From Alphaproteobacteria bacterium (GTDB lineage: Bacteria; Pseudomonadota; Alphaproteobacteria; TMED109): 64,000 nucleotides of DNA. The translations under genes and the position numbers were made by a program. Below are positions 1 through 7,795 of this stretch, piece by piece. A model generated the notes under the pieces. It did no database searches, was not told where the DNA came from, and was given only the letters and a program-made list of their open reading frames with translations. Each line of letters begins with the position of its first letter. The stretch's first letter is position 1. The stretch is from assembly GCA_022819905.1 (NCBI GenBank), contig JAJEGJ010000047.1, positions 1-64,000 on the forward strand. The letters are read 5' to 3'.

Positions 1-972
1 CTCGCGGATGTTGGTCTCGACCCAGATGCCCGCCGGATCGTGCAGCACCAGCAGCCGCTCACCGGCCGAGACGTACTCGCCGGCCATCGCGAACGTGCCG
101 CCCACCACCCCGTCGATCGGGCTGGTGATCGTCCGGTCGGCGATGTCGATCTCCTGGCGCTGCCGGCGCGCCGCGATCTCCGCCGCCCGCGCCCCGAGCG
201 CCACCCGCTCGGCGTCGCTCACGCCCAGCATCGCCCGGTCGGCCACCGCCTCCGCCAGCTGCGCCTCCGCCTTCGCGACGCCGGCCGCCGCCCGCCCCAG
301 CTCCTGGCGCGCCTTCAGGAAATCGGCCCGCGCCCGCTCCAGGCGGGCCGCCGGGACCGCACCCGAATCCGCCAGCGCCGCCATGCGCTGGAACTCCGCC
401 TCGAGGTACGTCAGCTCGTCGGTGTGCACACGCCGGTTGGCCTCCGCCTCGCCGACCTGCGAGCGGGCGGTCGCGATGCGGGATTCGACCTGGGCCTCGG
501 TGAGCGCCGCCTGCGCGTCGACGCGGCGGAGCTCCGCCTCGAGTGCGGCGAGCTCGGAATCGGTCTCGGCGAGGGCCAGCTCGGCGGCGCGGGTGTCGAG
601 CCGGGCGAGCACCTGGCCGCTGGTGACGCGGTCGCCCTCGCCGACCAGACGCTCGAGGAGGATGCCCTCGGCGGTGCTGCTGACGGCGAGGATGTCGGCC
701 TTCACTCGGGCATCGGCCTCGTGCACATAGAGGACGGACGTGCGGATCCACTGCGCTGCCCAGGCGGCCATCGTCGCCAGCAGGACCAGCAGGAGCAGGA
801 TCCGCCCGGCGAGGAACAGCAGCCGGCGCCAGCGCGCCGGTGCGGGGGCGTCGGCGGGGGGCTCGGGCTCGGGCGCCGGCGGCGGGGCGGTCTGGTCGGA
901 GGCGACGGCCGGGCGGAACCGGCGCTCGGCGCCGAGGTCGAGAGTGCGTCCGGTTTCAAGTTGCCTGGGCAA
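1..972 (-). CDS. HlyD/EmrA-family membrane fusion (adaptor) protein, 3' end off the window
   Basis: Periplasmic adaptor that links an inner-membrane exporter to the outer membrane. Reading the minus strand leftward, the protein has a proline-rich cytoplasmic N-terminus, one transmembrane helix (about 780-840: Arg-rich then LLFLAGRILLLLVLLATMAA), a first lipoyl half (VLARLDTRAAELALAETD), a long Ala/Glu/Arg coiled coil, and the second lipoyl half with the family motif TITSPIDGVVGG near position 130. The frame runs open off the left edge, so the C-terminal beta-barrel is missing. No in-frame ATG precedes the membrane helix. A TTG at 970-972 with GGAAG about 10 nt upstream is the best start, but the start is uncertain. 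The exporter partner is presumably to the left of the window. Confidence 0.85.
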   Translation of the reverse strand, partial: MPRQLETGRTLDLGAERRFRPAVASDQTAPPPAPEPEPPADAPAPARWRRLLFLAGRILLLLVLLATMAAWAAQWIRTSVLYVHEADARVKADILAVSSTAEGILLERLVGEGDRVTSGQVLARLDTRAAELALAETDSELAALEAELRRVDAQAALTEAQVESRIATARSQVGEAEANRRVHTDELTYLEAEFQRMAALADSGAVPAARLERARADFLKARQELGRAAAGVAKAEAQLAEAVADRAMLGVSDAERVALGARAAEIAARRQRQEIDIADRTITSPIDGVVGGTFAMAGEYVSAGERLLVLHDPAGIWVETNIRE

Positions 973-1005
973 CGCAAGGTGTCTTCCGGTTGTCGGGAGA
1001 ACGTT

Positions 1006-1044
1006 AGTATACGTTAAAGACACTGTTTGACGCGATAGATCGCG
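1006..1044 (-). promoter_or_regulatory. Possible promoter and operator for the HlyD-family gene
   Basis: On the minus strand a TATACT -10-like hexamer lies at 1006-1011. Upstream of it is a perfect inverted repeat CGCGAT-AG-ATCGCG at 1031-1044, where a regulator could bind near the -35 position. No good -35 hexamer is visible, so a regulated promoter is only inferred. Confidence 0.35.
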
Positions 1045-1256
1045 TGCGTCGACATCTTGACGCTACCTACTGGGTACCGAAATGGCCTCCCTTACGGGAT
1101 GTCTGCAGGTCATGAAGGTCGTTCCCTGCCGGTTGAAACCGAACTCCGTGTCGGTCTTCAGACAATCTATCGAGGGGCATCTCTCACGCACGGCCAGACT
1201 GACTTCGGGGAGGGACGTCGGTTGCCGAAGTAGCGATCGGTTGCCACCATGTCCAC

Positions 1257-1550
1257 ATGAAATCAGTGGGGATCAAGGATCTGAACAGCAAGCTGAGCGA
1301 GTACGTCCGGCTTGCGGCGTCCGGCGAAACCCTACTTGTGACCGACCGGGATCAGGCCGTGGCGGAACTCGGCCCACCGCGGGAGACCTGGAGCCCGACT
1401 CTCGCCGACGCCTTCCTGGCGGAAGCGGTGCGCTCCGGCGTGCTGACGCCGCCACGGCTGGCCGCCTCGGGGCCGCCGCCTAGGCTCGAGCCGGTCGCCC
1501 CGCTGGATGATATTCTGGCCGATCTGGACGAGAGCCGGCGCGACCGGTGA
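1257..1550 (+). CDS. Phd/YefM-type antitoxin (orphan)
   Basis: 97-residue protein beginning MKSVGIKDLNSKLSEYVRLA, the usual N-terminal DNA-binding and dimerisation fold of Phd/YefM antitoxins (established family pattern: a short strand, then KxxLSxYv and an A-x-G-E-x-x-x-V-T-x-R block, all visible here). The C-terminal half, rich in Pro, Asp and Glu, would wrap a PIN toxin. The expected vapC starts at the overlapping GTG 1547-1549 but reads only V-I-Y-I before a TAA, so this antitoxin has no functional partner here. Its own frame is intact. Confidence 0.8.
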   Translation: MKSVGIKDLNSKLSEYVRLAASGETLLVTDRDQAVAELGPPRETWSPTLADAFLAEAVRSGVLTPPRLAASGPPPRLEPVAPLDDILADLDESRRDR

Positions 1551-1561
1551 TCTATATATAA
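1547..1561 (+). pseudogene. Four-codon stub of a vapC (PIN) toxin gene
   Basis: GTG-ATC-TAT-ATA-TAA overlaps the antitoxin stop as GTGA, the classic coupling in Phd/VapC operons. V/M-I-Y-I is how many VapC toxins begin (MIYIDxS). The remainder is gone and DUF3500 sequence on the other strand starts within 10 bp. The bases ATATAAGCCCC at the break also occur at the right end of the TnpB element (9132-9142), so a past insertion/excision may have truncated it; that link is weak. Confidence 0.5.
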
Positions 1562-1569
1562 GCCCCGAA

Positions 1570-2673
1570 TTATTCGGCACTGATCCACGCGGCGCCGTAG
1601 TCGTTATCAAGCTCGCGATACATGCTGTGGGCGTGATCCACGGTGCCGTCGTCGTCTTGTAACGCGTATTCGAGCACCAGCGACGGGCTGGTCACGCGGA
1701 AATAGACGGCGCCCAGGACACCCTGTTGCCCCCACCAGCCAAAGTACGTGTCGTCGGTTTCAGCCACCACGGTCTTCATGCGTTCGGCGTAGTCGTCATC
1801 ATTCATGAAACCCAGGCGGGCTTCGATCACCTCCAGGAGCAGGGTTCTCTGCACAGCGGTGAGTTCGCTGCCCCTGACGCCTTCCGGCGCAACGGTTGCA
1901 CCGTATTTCCCCGGCCCCAGCACGAGGTCGATGGGCTTCTCGGCTCGAACGGCTTGTCCTCTCTGTTCGTCCGTCAGGCTATCCATGAACGCTTGCGCCG
2001 CCGCCGTCTCCCGCTGCGTGATGAAGATGTCGTCACCGTCGTGGCGCAGATGCAGCGGCTGGCCGCCGGTCAGCATCGGCGAAAAGGAAACACTCGGCCC
2101 GAATACGGTGGCGTTGATCGCGAGATGGTGTCCGCCGAACTGGAACATCCAGGGCTCGGTAGTGGATGGTTCACCGAGAAATGCCGCGTAATAGTGTTCA
2201 CTGCCGTATTTCATGACGCCGAACACGTTTCCCGAGACCAGTAGGTCTTCCGCGGCCAACTGCCAGGTGATGTTTCTGACGCCGTCTTCACTCAGAAGTT
2301 CCCCGAGGAGCCCGTCGAGGTTTTCCCGCTGCGATGCCGAGAGTGCACCGAGCTTCACGCCACCGCGCGGGACCATGCCCTCAGGGAAGTTGGACCAGTT
2401 CGAGCGCTGGGCGTTGTCGGTAAACCGATAGGTCGCCGCGTGTCTCTGATCGGCGTCCAGCGAGTCCAGAAAGACCTTGGCGGCCGCGACGATGGCCGCG
2501 GACTTCTCGTCCGCCGCCGGTACGTCGTGAGCGGGCCTGAGGTTCATCTCCACGGGTGCGGGAGCGGCTCCAAAAAAGATCTGCGCAGCAATATCGGGGC
2601 GCAACAACAGGCCGAGGAAGGCTGCGGCAACGACAACAGCTGCACCGAGCAGGTAGATCAGCACACGTTTCAT
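1570..2673 (-). CDS. DUF3500 domain-containing membrane-anchored protein
   Basis: 367 residues. Residues 1-30 are one hydrophobic segment after MKRV, an uncleaved anchor or signal peptide, so the rest is probably periplasmic. The body matches the DUF3500 family pattern: a helical start with FLDSLDADQR and a repeated related segment FMDSLTDEQR, NWSNFPEGMVPR (residues about 92-104), FGGHHLAINATVFG and the C-terminal YFGWWG and RVTSPSLVLEY blocks. Function of the family is not established. It stands alone between a TA relic and fic, with ATG start at 2671-2673. Confidence 0.8.
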   Translation of the reverse strand: MKRVLIYLLGAAVVVAAAFLGLLLRPDIAAQIFFGAAPAPVEMNLRPAHDVPAADEKSAAIVAAAKVFLDSLDADQRHAATYRFTDNAQRSNWSNFPEGMVPRGGVKLGALSASQRENLDGLLGELLSEDGVRNITWQLAAEDLLVSGNVFGVMKYGSEHYYAAFLGEPSTTEPWMFQFGGHHLAINATVFGPSVSFSPMLTGGQPLHLRHDGDDIFITQRETAAAQAFMDSLTDEQRGQAVRAEKPIDLVLGPGKYGATVAPEGVRGSELTAVQRTLLLEVIEARLGFMNDDDYAERMKTVVAETDDTYFGWWGQQGVLGAVYFRVTSPSLVLEYALQDDDGTVDHAHSMYRELDNDYGAAWISAE

Positions 2674-2833
2674 GGATCCAGTCTCTCAGATGCTGTCCGT
2701 CCTTTTTCGGAGGAGATTGTGGGTACCTTCGGTTGCGATGTGGGTAGTCAGTCCCCCAGGTGTTCGAAATACTTGCCGGCAATCAGGAGGTGTGTACACG
2801 CGTCGATGTCGCGTGGACCTTTCATGTGGACGA

Positions 2834-4375
2834 TCAGCTATCGCCATCGCCAAAGGCCTCTTTGCAAATGGCCTCGATGTGCGTCGCTTCGTCATCGGTT
2901 AGAGCCGCGAACTCCCTTTCGCGGCGCCCCTTCGGCAGTCTGCCGTCGTTCTGCCGGATAAACATGATCAGGTCCTGCGCCAGACGGTCGGGCATTTCCA
3001 CCGTCTCCATGATGCGCCGTTGTGCTTCGTCGTGGCGGCGCAAATAGTCGATCTCCTCCGGCAGGTCATGTTCAACCGTGCGGGCGACACAGCCATAGAG
3101 AAACTCGGCTGCAGCCGTGCAGTCGAAATACCGGTACAAGTCGGCTGTGTCGTTGAGGACCTCGACATTCCGGCTTGCCGTCGACCGCCAGTTGATGAAA
3201 GGCATTAGCGGCCCGGAATGGCCTTGCAGCGTGTCGCGGTAATCGTCGATCCGGTCCAGCATCACCGCGGATACGGGAAAGACCATGCCCGGCGGTGTGA
3301 ATTTCTGTTCCGCCAACACGTGATGGATCAGGCAGCGGTGCAGGCGGCCGTTCCCGTCTTGATAAGGGTGGATATAGACGAAGCCGAACGCCGTGGCGGT
3401 TGCCTGAAGCACCGGATCGATTGCGCTCGTGGTCATCCGCTCATTGGCTGCGAACAAGCCATCCAACAGGGCAGGCAGATCTTCCGGCCGTGCGCCGATG
3501 AATTCCGGCAGGGGCTCGGCATTGTGATCGCGCTCGCCGAGGAAAATGCCATCGGGGCGCAGGCCTGCCCGGATGAAGCGGGTGTCCTCGATCAGGATGC
3601 CGTGCAGGTGGTTGAGCTCATCCAGTGTGAGTCGAGATCTGCCGGCCTGGAGGACCGCACGGCCCCAGCGCTCAAGCCGGCTGCGCGGCGGGCGCTCGCC
3701 CTCGATGGCAAAGCTGGCACGGCTGTCTGCCAGCAACAGAAAGCTCGCGGCCCGGGAAATCAGTTGTCCGCTGGTTCGGCCTACGATTTCTGCAGCCTTG
3801 TCGGCGAGGCGGCGTTCTCGATGGTCTTCGAGAGCCTTGGTGCGGCGAATGATCGGGCAATAGCCGCTCGTGCCAAGCAGGTTGTCCCGCACGCGGTGGC
3901 GCTTCGATAGCGCGGCATTGCTGGTCACATAACCCGTCGGATCGAGAGCGTCGACGGCCGTTACGATCGGCGCGTCGTCGATCGGCAGCTGCCGGCCGGT
4001 CATGCACTCATAGAAAAACCAGACCCGGCGGGTGACCGTCCCGGTTGGCGCATCGCGCACGAATGCCGAGATCGTGTCCGGGTCCACGGTGTCGAACACG
4101 CGCTTGAGTACGAGCGGGTCGAACCGTTCGTGGCGAAGGGCGAAACGGAGATGGTCCGTGACTTGGTGGCCCGGCCAGTACCGCTTGTCGAAAATGGTCC
4201 AGCCGTCTTCTTCACGGTGACTGCCCTTGATAAAACCGTCGGCAACGGCGCTCACTGCCCGGACTGGGGCCGCGATCCCAAGGCCATGGACCAGCGCGGT
4301 CCAACCGGCCAGCCTTGTTTGCTTCGGGACAAGGCGACCCTGAAATGACGGGGGCGTGTTGCCACTCAGTTTCAT
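2834..4375 (-). CDS. Fic-domain protein (class II, auto-inhibited AMPylase type)
   Basis: 513 residues. The catalytic Fic signature HPYQDGNGRLHR is at residues 336-347; the His and the NGR are the known catalytic and phosphate-binding residues for nucleotidyl transfer to protein hydroxyls. An inhibitory motif SFAIEG at residues 221-226 fits the class II pattern [S/T]xxxE[G/N], in which the Glu blocks ATP binding from an N-terminal helix of the same protein, so no separate antitoxin is required. Residues 1-200 form an extra N-terminal domain containing GYVTSNAALSKRHRVRDN; the C-terminus (about 440-510) is helical. Target unknown. No partner gene is adjacent. Start ATG 4373-4375 sits inside a field of repeated TTTTCGAC motifs. 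Confidence 0.9.
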   Translation of the reverse strand: MKLSGNTPPSFQGRLVPKQTRLAGWTALVHGLGIAAPVRAVSAVADGFIKGSHREEDGWTIFDKRYWPGHQVTDHLRFALRHERFDPLVLKRVFDTVDPDTISAFVRDAPTGTVTRRVWFFYECMTGRQLPIDDAPIVTAVDALDPTGYVTSNAALSKRHRVRDNLLGTSGYCPIIRRTKALEDHRERRLADKAAEIVGRTSGQLISRAASFLLLADSRASFAIEGERPPRSRLERWGRAVLQAGRSRLTLDELNHLHGILIEDTRFIRAGLRPDGIFLGERDHNAEPLPEFIGARPEDLPALLDGLFAANERMTTSAIDPVLQATATAFGFVYIHPYQDGNGRLHRCLIHHVLAEQKFTPPGMVFPVSAVMLDRIDDYRDTLQGHSGPLMPFINWRSTASRNVEVLNDTADLYRYFDCTAAAEFLYGCVARTVEHDLPEEIDYLRRHDEAQRRIMETVEMPDRLAQDLIMFIRQNDGRLPKGRREREFAALTDDEATHIEAICKEAFGDGDS

Positions 4376-4377
4376 CA

Positions 4378-4512
4378 GTCGAAAATACTTTCACTGCAGT
4401 CGAAAAGAAACCGATAATGCTACGGCCCGTCGAAATCTATCATACACCCATGCCGTCGAAAATCATTCACGAAAATCGAGACAGCATGCAAATCCGTTTC
4501 ATGGGTCGAAAA
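4378..4512 (-). repeat. Five TTTTCGAC direct repeats upstream of fic
   Basis: GTCGAAAA (TTTTCGAC read in the fic direction) occurs at 4378-4385, 4399-4406, 4455-4462 and 4505-4512, with GTCGAAAT at 4429-4436. The two copies next to the start codon lie in a longer near-repeat, TTTTCGACTGCAGTGAAA and TTTTCGACTGATGAAA. The stretch is AT-richer than its surroundings. It is the fic promoter region, and the repeats look like sites for a repressor or autoregulator; no binding protein can be named. Confidence 0.5.
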
Positions 4513-4681
4513 ACGCCTGATTGAACTTGTTTACCGTGCTGGCCTGGCAATCACCAATGACGAAGCGGCGCTCCTGAAGGCGGGAGAATCGGCGGCGCAC
4601 ATTGCTGTCATCGTAGTGGATTTGGGTGTCCGTCAGCGGTACGCCGTACCCCTGTAGATCGTCGCTTCGTTCATCAAACAG
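4499..4681 (-). pseudogene. Possible relic of an unidentified coding sequence
   Basis: An open minus-strand frame without a start codon (it follows an in-frame TAG at 4682-4684) reads LFDERSDDLQGYGVPLTDTQ and ends NKFNQAFFDP before TGA at 4499-4501. The composition is protein-like rather than that of a random GC-rich shadow, but I recognise no family. It may be a chance frame. Confidence 0.2.
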
Positions 4682-4734
4682 CTACCTCATGCCGCCATGC
4701 CGAACTCCCGCCGGACCGCGCCGGCGCCGGCGAA

Positions 4735-5058
4735 TTACGACAGCAGCCAGTAGTACTGTTGTTTGTAGCGGACCTTGCGGGAGAGCACCTCCGAATCATT
4801 GGCCCCGCTCCCGATGAACGGGATCAGATCGCGCGGGCTCAGCTACCCCTGCTCCATGTGGAACTTGATCGCAGCCACTGGGCTGGGATAGCCCGTCGGC
4901 TCGTGCTTGCTCTCATAGAGCTCGACGAGGTCGGCCAGAACGTCGAGCTCGTCGAACTCGGGACTGTCAGGCTCCACGCCCATCAGCACATCGATCCGCG
5001 CAAGCGCGGCTTCGTAATCCTCCTCGGTCTGGATCGGCTTGATCGTGCTATTGGCCAT
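4735..5058 (-). pseudogene. higA: higA antitoxin relic (in-frame amber plus later frameshift)
   Basis: Starts ATG 5056-5058 behind a strong GAGGAGGT site and reads IKPIQTEEDYEAALARID, then the family text DELDVLADLVELYESKH and AIKFHMEQG, the N-terminal part of HigA-type HTH antitoxins. It then meets TAG at 4843-4845. The same frame continues after the stop with LSPRDLIPFIGSGANDSEVL, the expected XRE helix-turn-helix (family form: LSPRDLIPFIGSRxxVSEVLSRKRPL), before diverging and stopping at 4735. So an amber codon removes the whole DNA-binding domain. Its toxin partner higB survives only as a 3' scrap just upstream. Confidence 0.85.
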
Positions 5059-5059
5059 C

Positions 5060-5116
5060 TCATACCTCCTCGACGTTTATGGCGTCATGCTCGGCGTGAG
5101 TGCCGAAGAAACACAC
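5060..5116 (-). pseudogene. higB: 3' scrap of higB toxin
   Basis: Directly upstream of higA the minus strand reads FFGTHAEHDAINVEEV then TGA at 5060-5062. This is the conserved C-terminal end of HigB toxins (family form: RFFGTHAEYDxIdaeeV). A TAA precedes it in frame and nothing of the remaining toxin is recognisable farther right, so about 80 codons have been lost. Order higB then higA with a 1-nt gap is the normal operon order. Confidence 0.7.
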
Positions 5117-5327
5117 TTAGTGGTCCGGCCCTCCCGAAATTCCCGTTTTTCGAGAGTCGACGTGGACTTGGGATCGGGCAGTCTCAAATGCCACAGAAAA
5201 ACAATTTCCTACACTGAGCCAAACACTTGTTTACGCCAGAGCGGTGCAGCCGCCTGCAGGGCCAGCATGCATGCGATGTGCCATGGTGGCCATATGGCCG
5301 TTATGCATGAACACGGGAGACCGGCGA

Positions 5328-5612
5328 ATGGCTGAGGAACCGGAGGCGAAGCAGGCACGCGTGCATCGGCGCGTCGATGCCAGGAGCAAGCGCACGCTGG
5401 AGCGGGCGGCGGCCTACGAGGAAACCACCGTCACCCGGTTCGTGCTGCGCCACGCCATGGCGGCAGCGGAGCGGGTGATCAAGGCGCGCGAGCAGTTCGT
5501 CCTTCCAGCGACAGATTGGGCTGCGTTCCACGATGCCTTGCTCAACCCGCCGGCGCCGAACGCGGTGCTGCGGCGAGCTGCCCGCCGTTATCGTGAGCGC
5601 GTCAGTGGATGA
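5328..5612 (+). CDS. DUF1778 (TacA-type) antitoxin
   Basis: 94 residues, ATG 5328 after GGGAGA. Begins MAEEPEAKQARVHRRVDARS, then the ribbon-helix-helix segment LERAAAYEETTVTRFVLRHA and the C-terminal RExFVLPATDWAAFHDALLNPPAPNAVLR, which is the toxin-neutralising end of DUF1778/TacA antitoxins. It pairs with the downstream GNAT (TacT-type) gene whose GTG start lies inside this gene's last codons. The antitoxin frame is intact although the toxin carries an amber codon. Confidence 0.85.
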   Translation: MAEEPEAKQARVHRRVDARSKRTLERAAAYEETTVTRFVLRHAMAAAERVIKAREQFVLPATDWAAFHDALLNPPAPNAVLRRAARRYRERVSG

Positions 5613-6114
5613 ATCCACTGTTGCCGTTGAGCTGCTGGGCCCCCATCACGACCGCGAATCCTTCCGTTGCGGGGAGCCAGCTCTAGACCGCTACCTGCGC
5701 CAGCAGGCCGCCCAGGACACCTGGCGGCGGACTGTGCAGGTCTTCGTTGCGACAGGGGGCGTGTCCAGGGAGACCGCTGGCTACTACACGCTGAGCGCAG
5801 CGAGTTTCGAGAAGGACCGGCTGCCGGCGGAGGTGGCGCGACGGTTGCCGCATTAGCCGGTGTGGACATCTGTAGGCGGGCGGTTAGCGATTGACCGGGG
5901 ACACCAAGGACACGGATTCGGCGAATTCTTCCCGGTGGGTGCGGTCCGACGGTTCGTACGGGTGAGCGATGTGATCGGCGTTTACGCGATTGTCATCGAT
6001 GCGAAGACCGACGGGGCTGCCGCCTTCTACGAACGCTACGGCTTTCAATCCTTTCCGACCGTGGTACGGCGTCTGTTCCTGCCGCTTCGAACCTTCGAGA
6101 AGCTCGAGCTGTAG
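5593..6114 (+). pseudogene. TacT-type GNAT acetyltransferase toxin, interrupted by one amber codon
   Basis: TacT toxins acetylate aminoacyl-tRNA. From GTG 5593 the frame reads LLGPHHDRESFRCGEPALDR and YLRQQAAQDTWRRTVQVFVA, then GYYTLSAASFEKDRLP and RRLPH, and meets TAG at 5854-5856 where the family normally has Tyr (LPxYP). The same frame then stays open to 6114 and encodes the rest: GRLAIDRGHQGHGFGEFF (the acetyl-CoA loop, family form RGxGxG), IGVYAIVIDAKTDGAAAFYE, RYGFQSFP and LFLPLRTFEKL. One substitution therefore separates this from a complete toxin of about 173 residues. Confidence 0.88.
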
Positions 6115-6550
6115 AGGTTGGTCGATGTGCGGGGCTTGAGTTCCTTCCCTGCTGGCTTGTCGCATGCGACGGGGCGTTTCGGATGGTCCCGCACCGGCTC
6201 GTCCCCACCATTCCTCCCGCGCTCCATCCGACATCTTCGGTGCGAAGCCATTGACACTAGGCCTTCGTTCCGCCTGGCTTTCGCTACTTGGGAATCGATC
6301 TCGTAACGGTCGGTTCCCCGGCTATGCAAGGAGTTGCGCTTCGCTTAGCCACGGCGGGAGGCTGGAAGGCTTGCGGAAACCAGGCGGTGGTGCTGGATCA
6401 GATGGAGATGGTCAAATGATGTCGGTCTCGGTGGTTGTGAGCCCCCGATAACGGTACTTCCAACGGTACGATATCGCGCGGGATTGATCCGCCGGGCAGA
6501 GGCTGACGGTGGTCCTGTTTCGGAGTTGTGGCCGCCGCTCCGGCTCCACA
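6115..6550 (+). other. Intergenic, no gene recognised
   Basis: 436 bp between the broken TacT gene and the next TA promoter. Short frames exist on both strands but none resembles a protein family, and no RNA gene or terminator is evident. Confidence 0.5.
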
Positions 6551-6584
6551 TTGACAAGACATGACTAGTCTTTAATACTGGTCA
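6551..6584 (+). promoter_or_regulatory. Promoter with overlapping operator for the Phd-VapC operon
   Basis: TTGACA (6551-6556) and TAATAC (6573-6578) are spaced by 16 bp. An inverted repeat TGACTAGT (6562-6569) / ACTGGTCA (6577-6584), one mismatch, brackets the -10, ending 1 nt before the ATG. This is the usual layout for autorepression by antitoxin or complex. The transcript leader would be very short. Confidence 0.65.
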
Positions 6585-6585
6585 T

Positions 6586-6825
6586 ATGGAAACGATCAAG
6601 GCTTCCGATTTCAAGGCCCGCTGCCTGGCCATCCTTGATCGCGTTTCCGCGACGGGAGAACCCGTGGTCATTCTGAAACGCGGTCGGCCGGTGGCGGAAC
6701 TGGGTCCGGTGCGTAGCGTCGCCGTCGGATTTCCACAATCGGGACTGGCCGGCACGGTTACCGTGGTTGGGGACATCGTGGAGCCCGCTGTGGCGGAACA
6801 GGAGTGGGAAGCGTTGCAGCGGTGA
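6586..6825 (+). CDS. Phd/YefM-type antitoxin
   Basis: 79 residues: METIKASDFKARCLAILDRV, then GEPVVILKRGRPVAELGPV, the Phd/YefM DNA-binding and dimerisation fold (family pattern: KaxxFKakCLxiLDxV, GxPvvItKRGrPVAeL). The short C-terminal tail should neutralise the PIN toxin that follows. Its TGA overlaps the toxin GTG (GTGA), so translation is coupled. An operator-like inverted repeat lies over its promoter. Confidence 0.9.
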   Translation: METIKASDFKARCLAILDRVSATGEPVVILKRGRPVAELGPVRSVAVGFPQSGLAGTVTVVGDIVEPAVAEQEWEALQR

Positions 6826-7220
6826 GAGCCCTGCTTGATACGCACGTACTGATCTGGTGGTTCGGTGATCGCTCGCGGCTGTCGCCGGCTCAGCAGCAGA
6901 TTCTCGCTTCCGCGAGCCCGGAGGCGCCCCTCGTGGTATCGGACATTTCGCTCTGGGAAGTGGCGACCCTGCATGACCTTGGCCGAATTCGGCTGGCCAT
7001 GCCAGTGCGCGAATGGCTCGACCGCGCCACGGCCGCGCCGCTGGTGCGACGGCAGGGTATATCTCCGGCGATCGCCGCGGAATTGACGGTGATTCCGAAT
7101 TCCTTTCATCGAGACCCGGCCGACCGGATACTTGTTGCCACTGCCCGCGTGCTCGGCGCAACCCTCCTCACGCAGGACCGCAGGATTGCTGAATCCGGAC
7201 TGGTGGAAACGCTGGGTTGA
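6822..7220 (+). CDS. vapC: VapC-type PIN-domain ribonuclease toxin
   Basis: 132 residues from GTG 6822. PIN-domain acidic residues are in place: ALLDTHVLIWW (first Asp), SDISLWEVATL (Glu), HRDPADRILVATA (Asp pair) and LLTQDRRI (last Asp). This is the VapC group whose members read LLDTHxLlWw and FHRDPaDRiLvAtA and cleave RNA with Mg2+. It is preceded and presumably neutralised by the Phd-type antitoxin with a 4-nt overlap. Intact; one of the few undamaged TA pairs in this part of the window. Confidence 0.92.
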   Translation: MRALLDTHVLIWWFGDRSRLSPAQQQILASASPEAPLVVSDISLWEVATLHDLGRIRLAMPVREWLDRATAAPLVRRQGISPAIAAELTVIPNSFHRDPADRILVATARVLGATLLTQDRRIAESGLVETLG

Positions 7221-7541
7221 AAAGAGTCGTAAGGACTGATCTGGGCCAGATCACGCAGGGTGTTGGATCGACAATCGAACATTTCCGCTGAGAGAGGAGT
7301 TGCCGCGGATCGTTTGGACCGGCTGGAGGCCGGAAACAGGCGTACAGGGAAACGGAACGGCAGCACGCGGATTCCGGATGTTGAACTTGAGCCGTCGCCG
7401 CCGCTACTTGGGTTTCATGCCTCCCGGGACTTGGTCGGGGCGCAGCAACGGTGCAGGTTCTTTCTACCGGCGGCCAGAGACTCACGGGTGCGCCCTGTCT
7501 CCAGAACCTGTGCCGACCTCGAAACGTATGCGTGTCCACAT
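7221..7541. other. Intergenic, no gene recognised
   Basis: About 320 bp between vapC and the truncated end of a second vapC. No frame resembles a known family and no terminator or RNA gene was seen. Confidence 0.5.
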
Positions 7542-7769
7542 TTACGAAGGTCCTTCCCTGGGTGACAGGACCGGGATTGTCTGGCGGCCGTGCTTCCGGT
7601 AGACGGCGAAGTCCGCGTCCAGCGTAAAGACAGTCGCGTCCGGAACCAGCTCGACCATCCGGACCACACATCCGTCGGCAAGCGACATGGGGACGTTTTC
7701 ATACTTGCTCAGGAGGCGGGTGAGCGCGTCGATTTCATCAGACACGCGAAATGATGCGTTGATTACGTT
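7542..7769 (-). pseudogene. vapC: 3' half of a vapC gene split by the TnpB element
   Basis: Reads N-V-I-N-A-S-F-R-V-S-D-E-I-D-A, then LLSKYENVPMSLADGCVVRM and ATVFTLDADFAVYRKHGRQ, the C-terminal half of a PIN toxin with its Asp cluster (family form: YxxvPMSLADAClVRm, vfTLDxDFxvYR). The 5' half lies at 9144-9351. Deleting 7770-9150, the element plus one target copy, joins AGG-AAC-GTA-ATC-AAC in one continuous frame, proving the two halves were one gene. Confidence 0.92.
7763..7769 (+). repeat. Target-site duplication, left copy (TTACGTT)
   Basis: TTACGTT abuts the left inverted repeat; the second copy is at 9144-9150. Removing one copy restores the vapC reading frame exactly. Confidence 0.85.
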
Positions 7770-7793
7770 GGGACTTATATCGATTACTTGACA
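7770..7793 (+). repeat. Left terminal inverted repeat of the TnpB element
   Basis: Pairs with 9119-9142; the 20-bp core at 7774-7793 is a perfect reverse complement of 9119-9138, and the outer GGG pairs with CCC after one mismatch. Confidence 0.85.
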
Positions 7794-7795
7794 AC

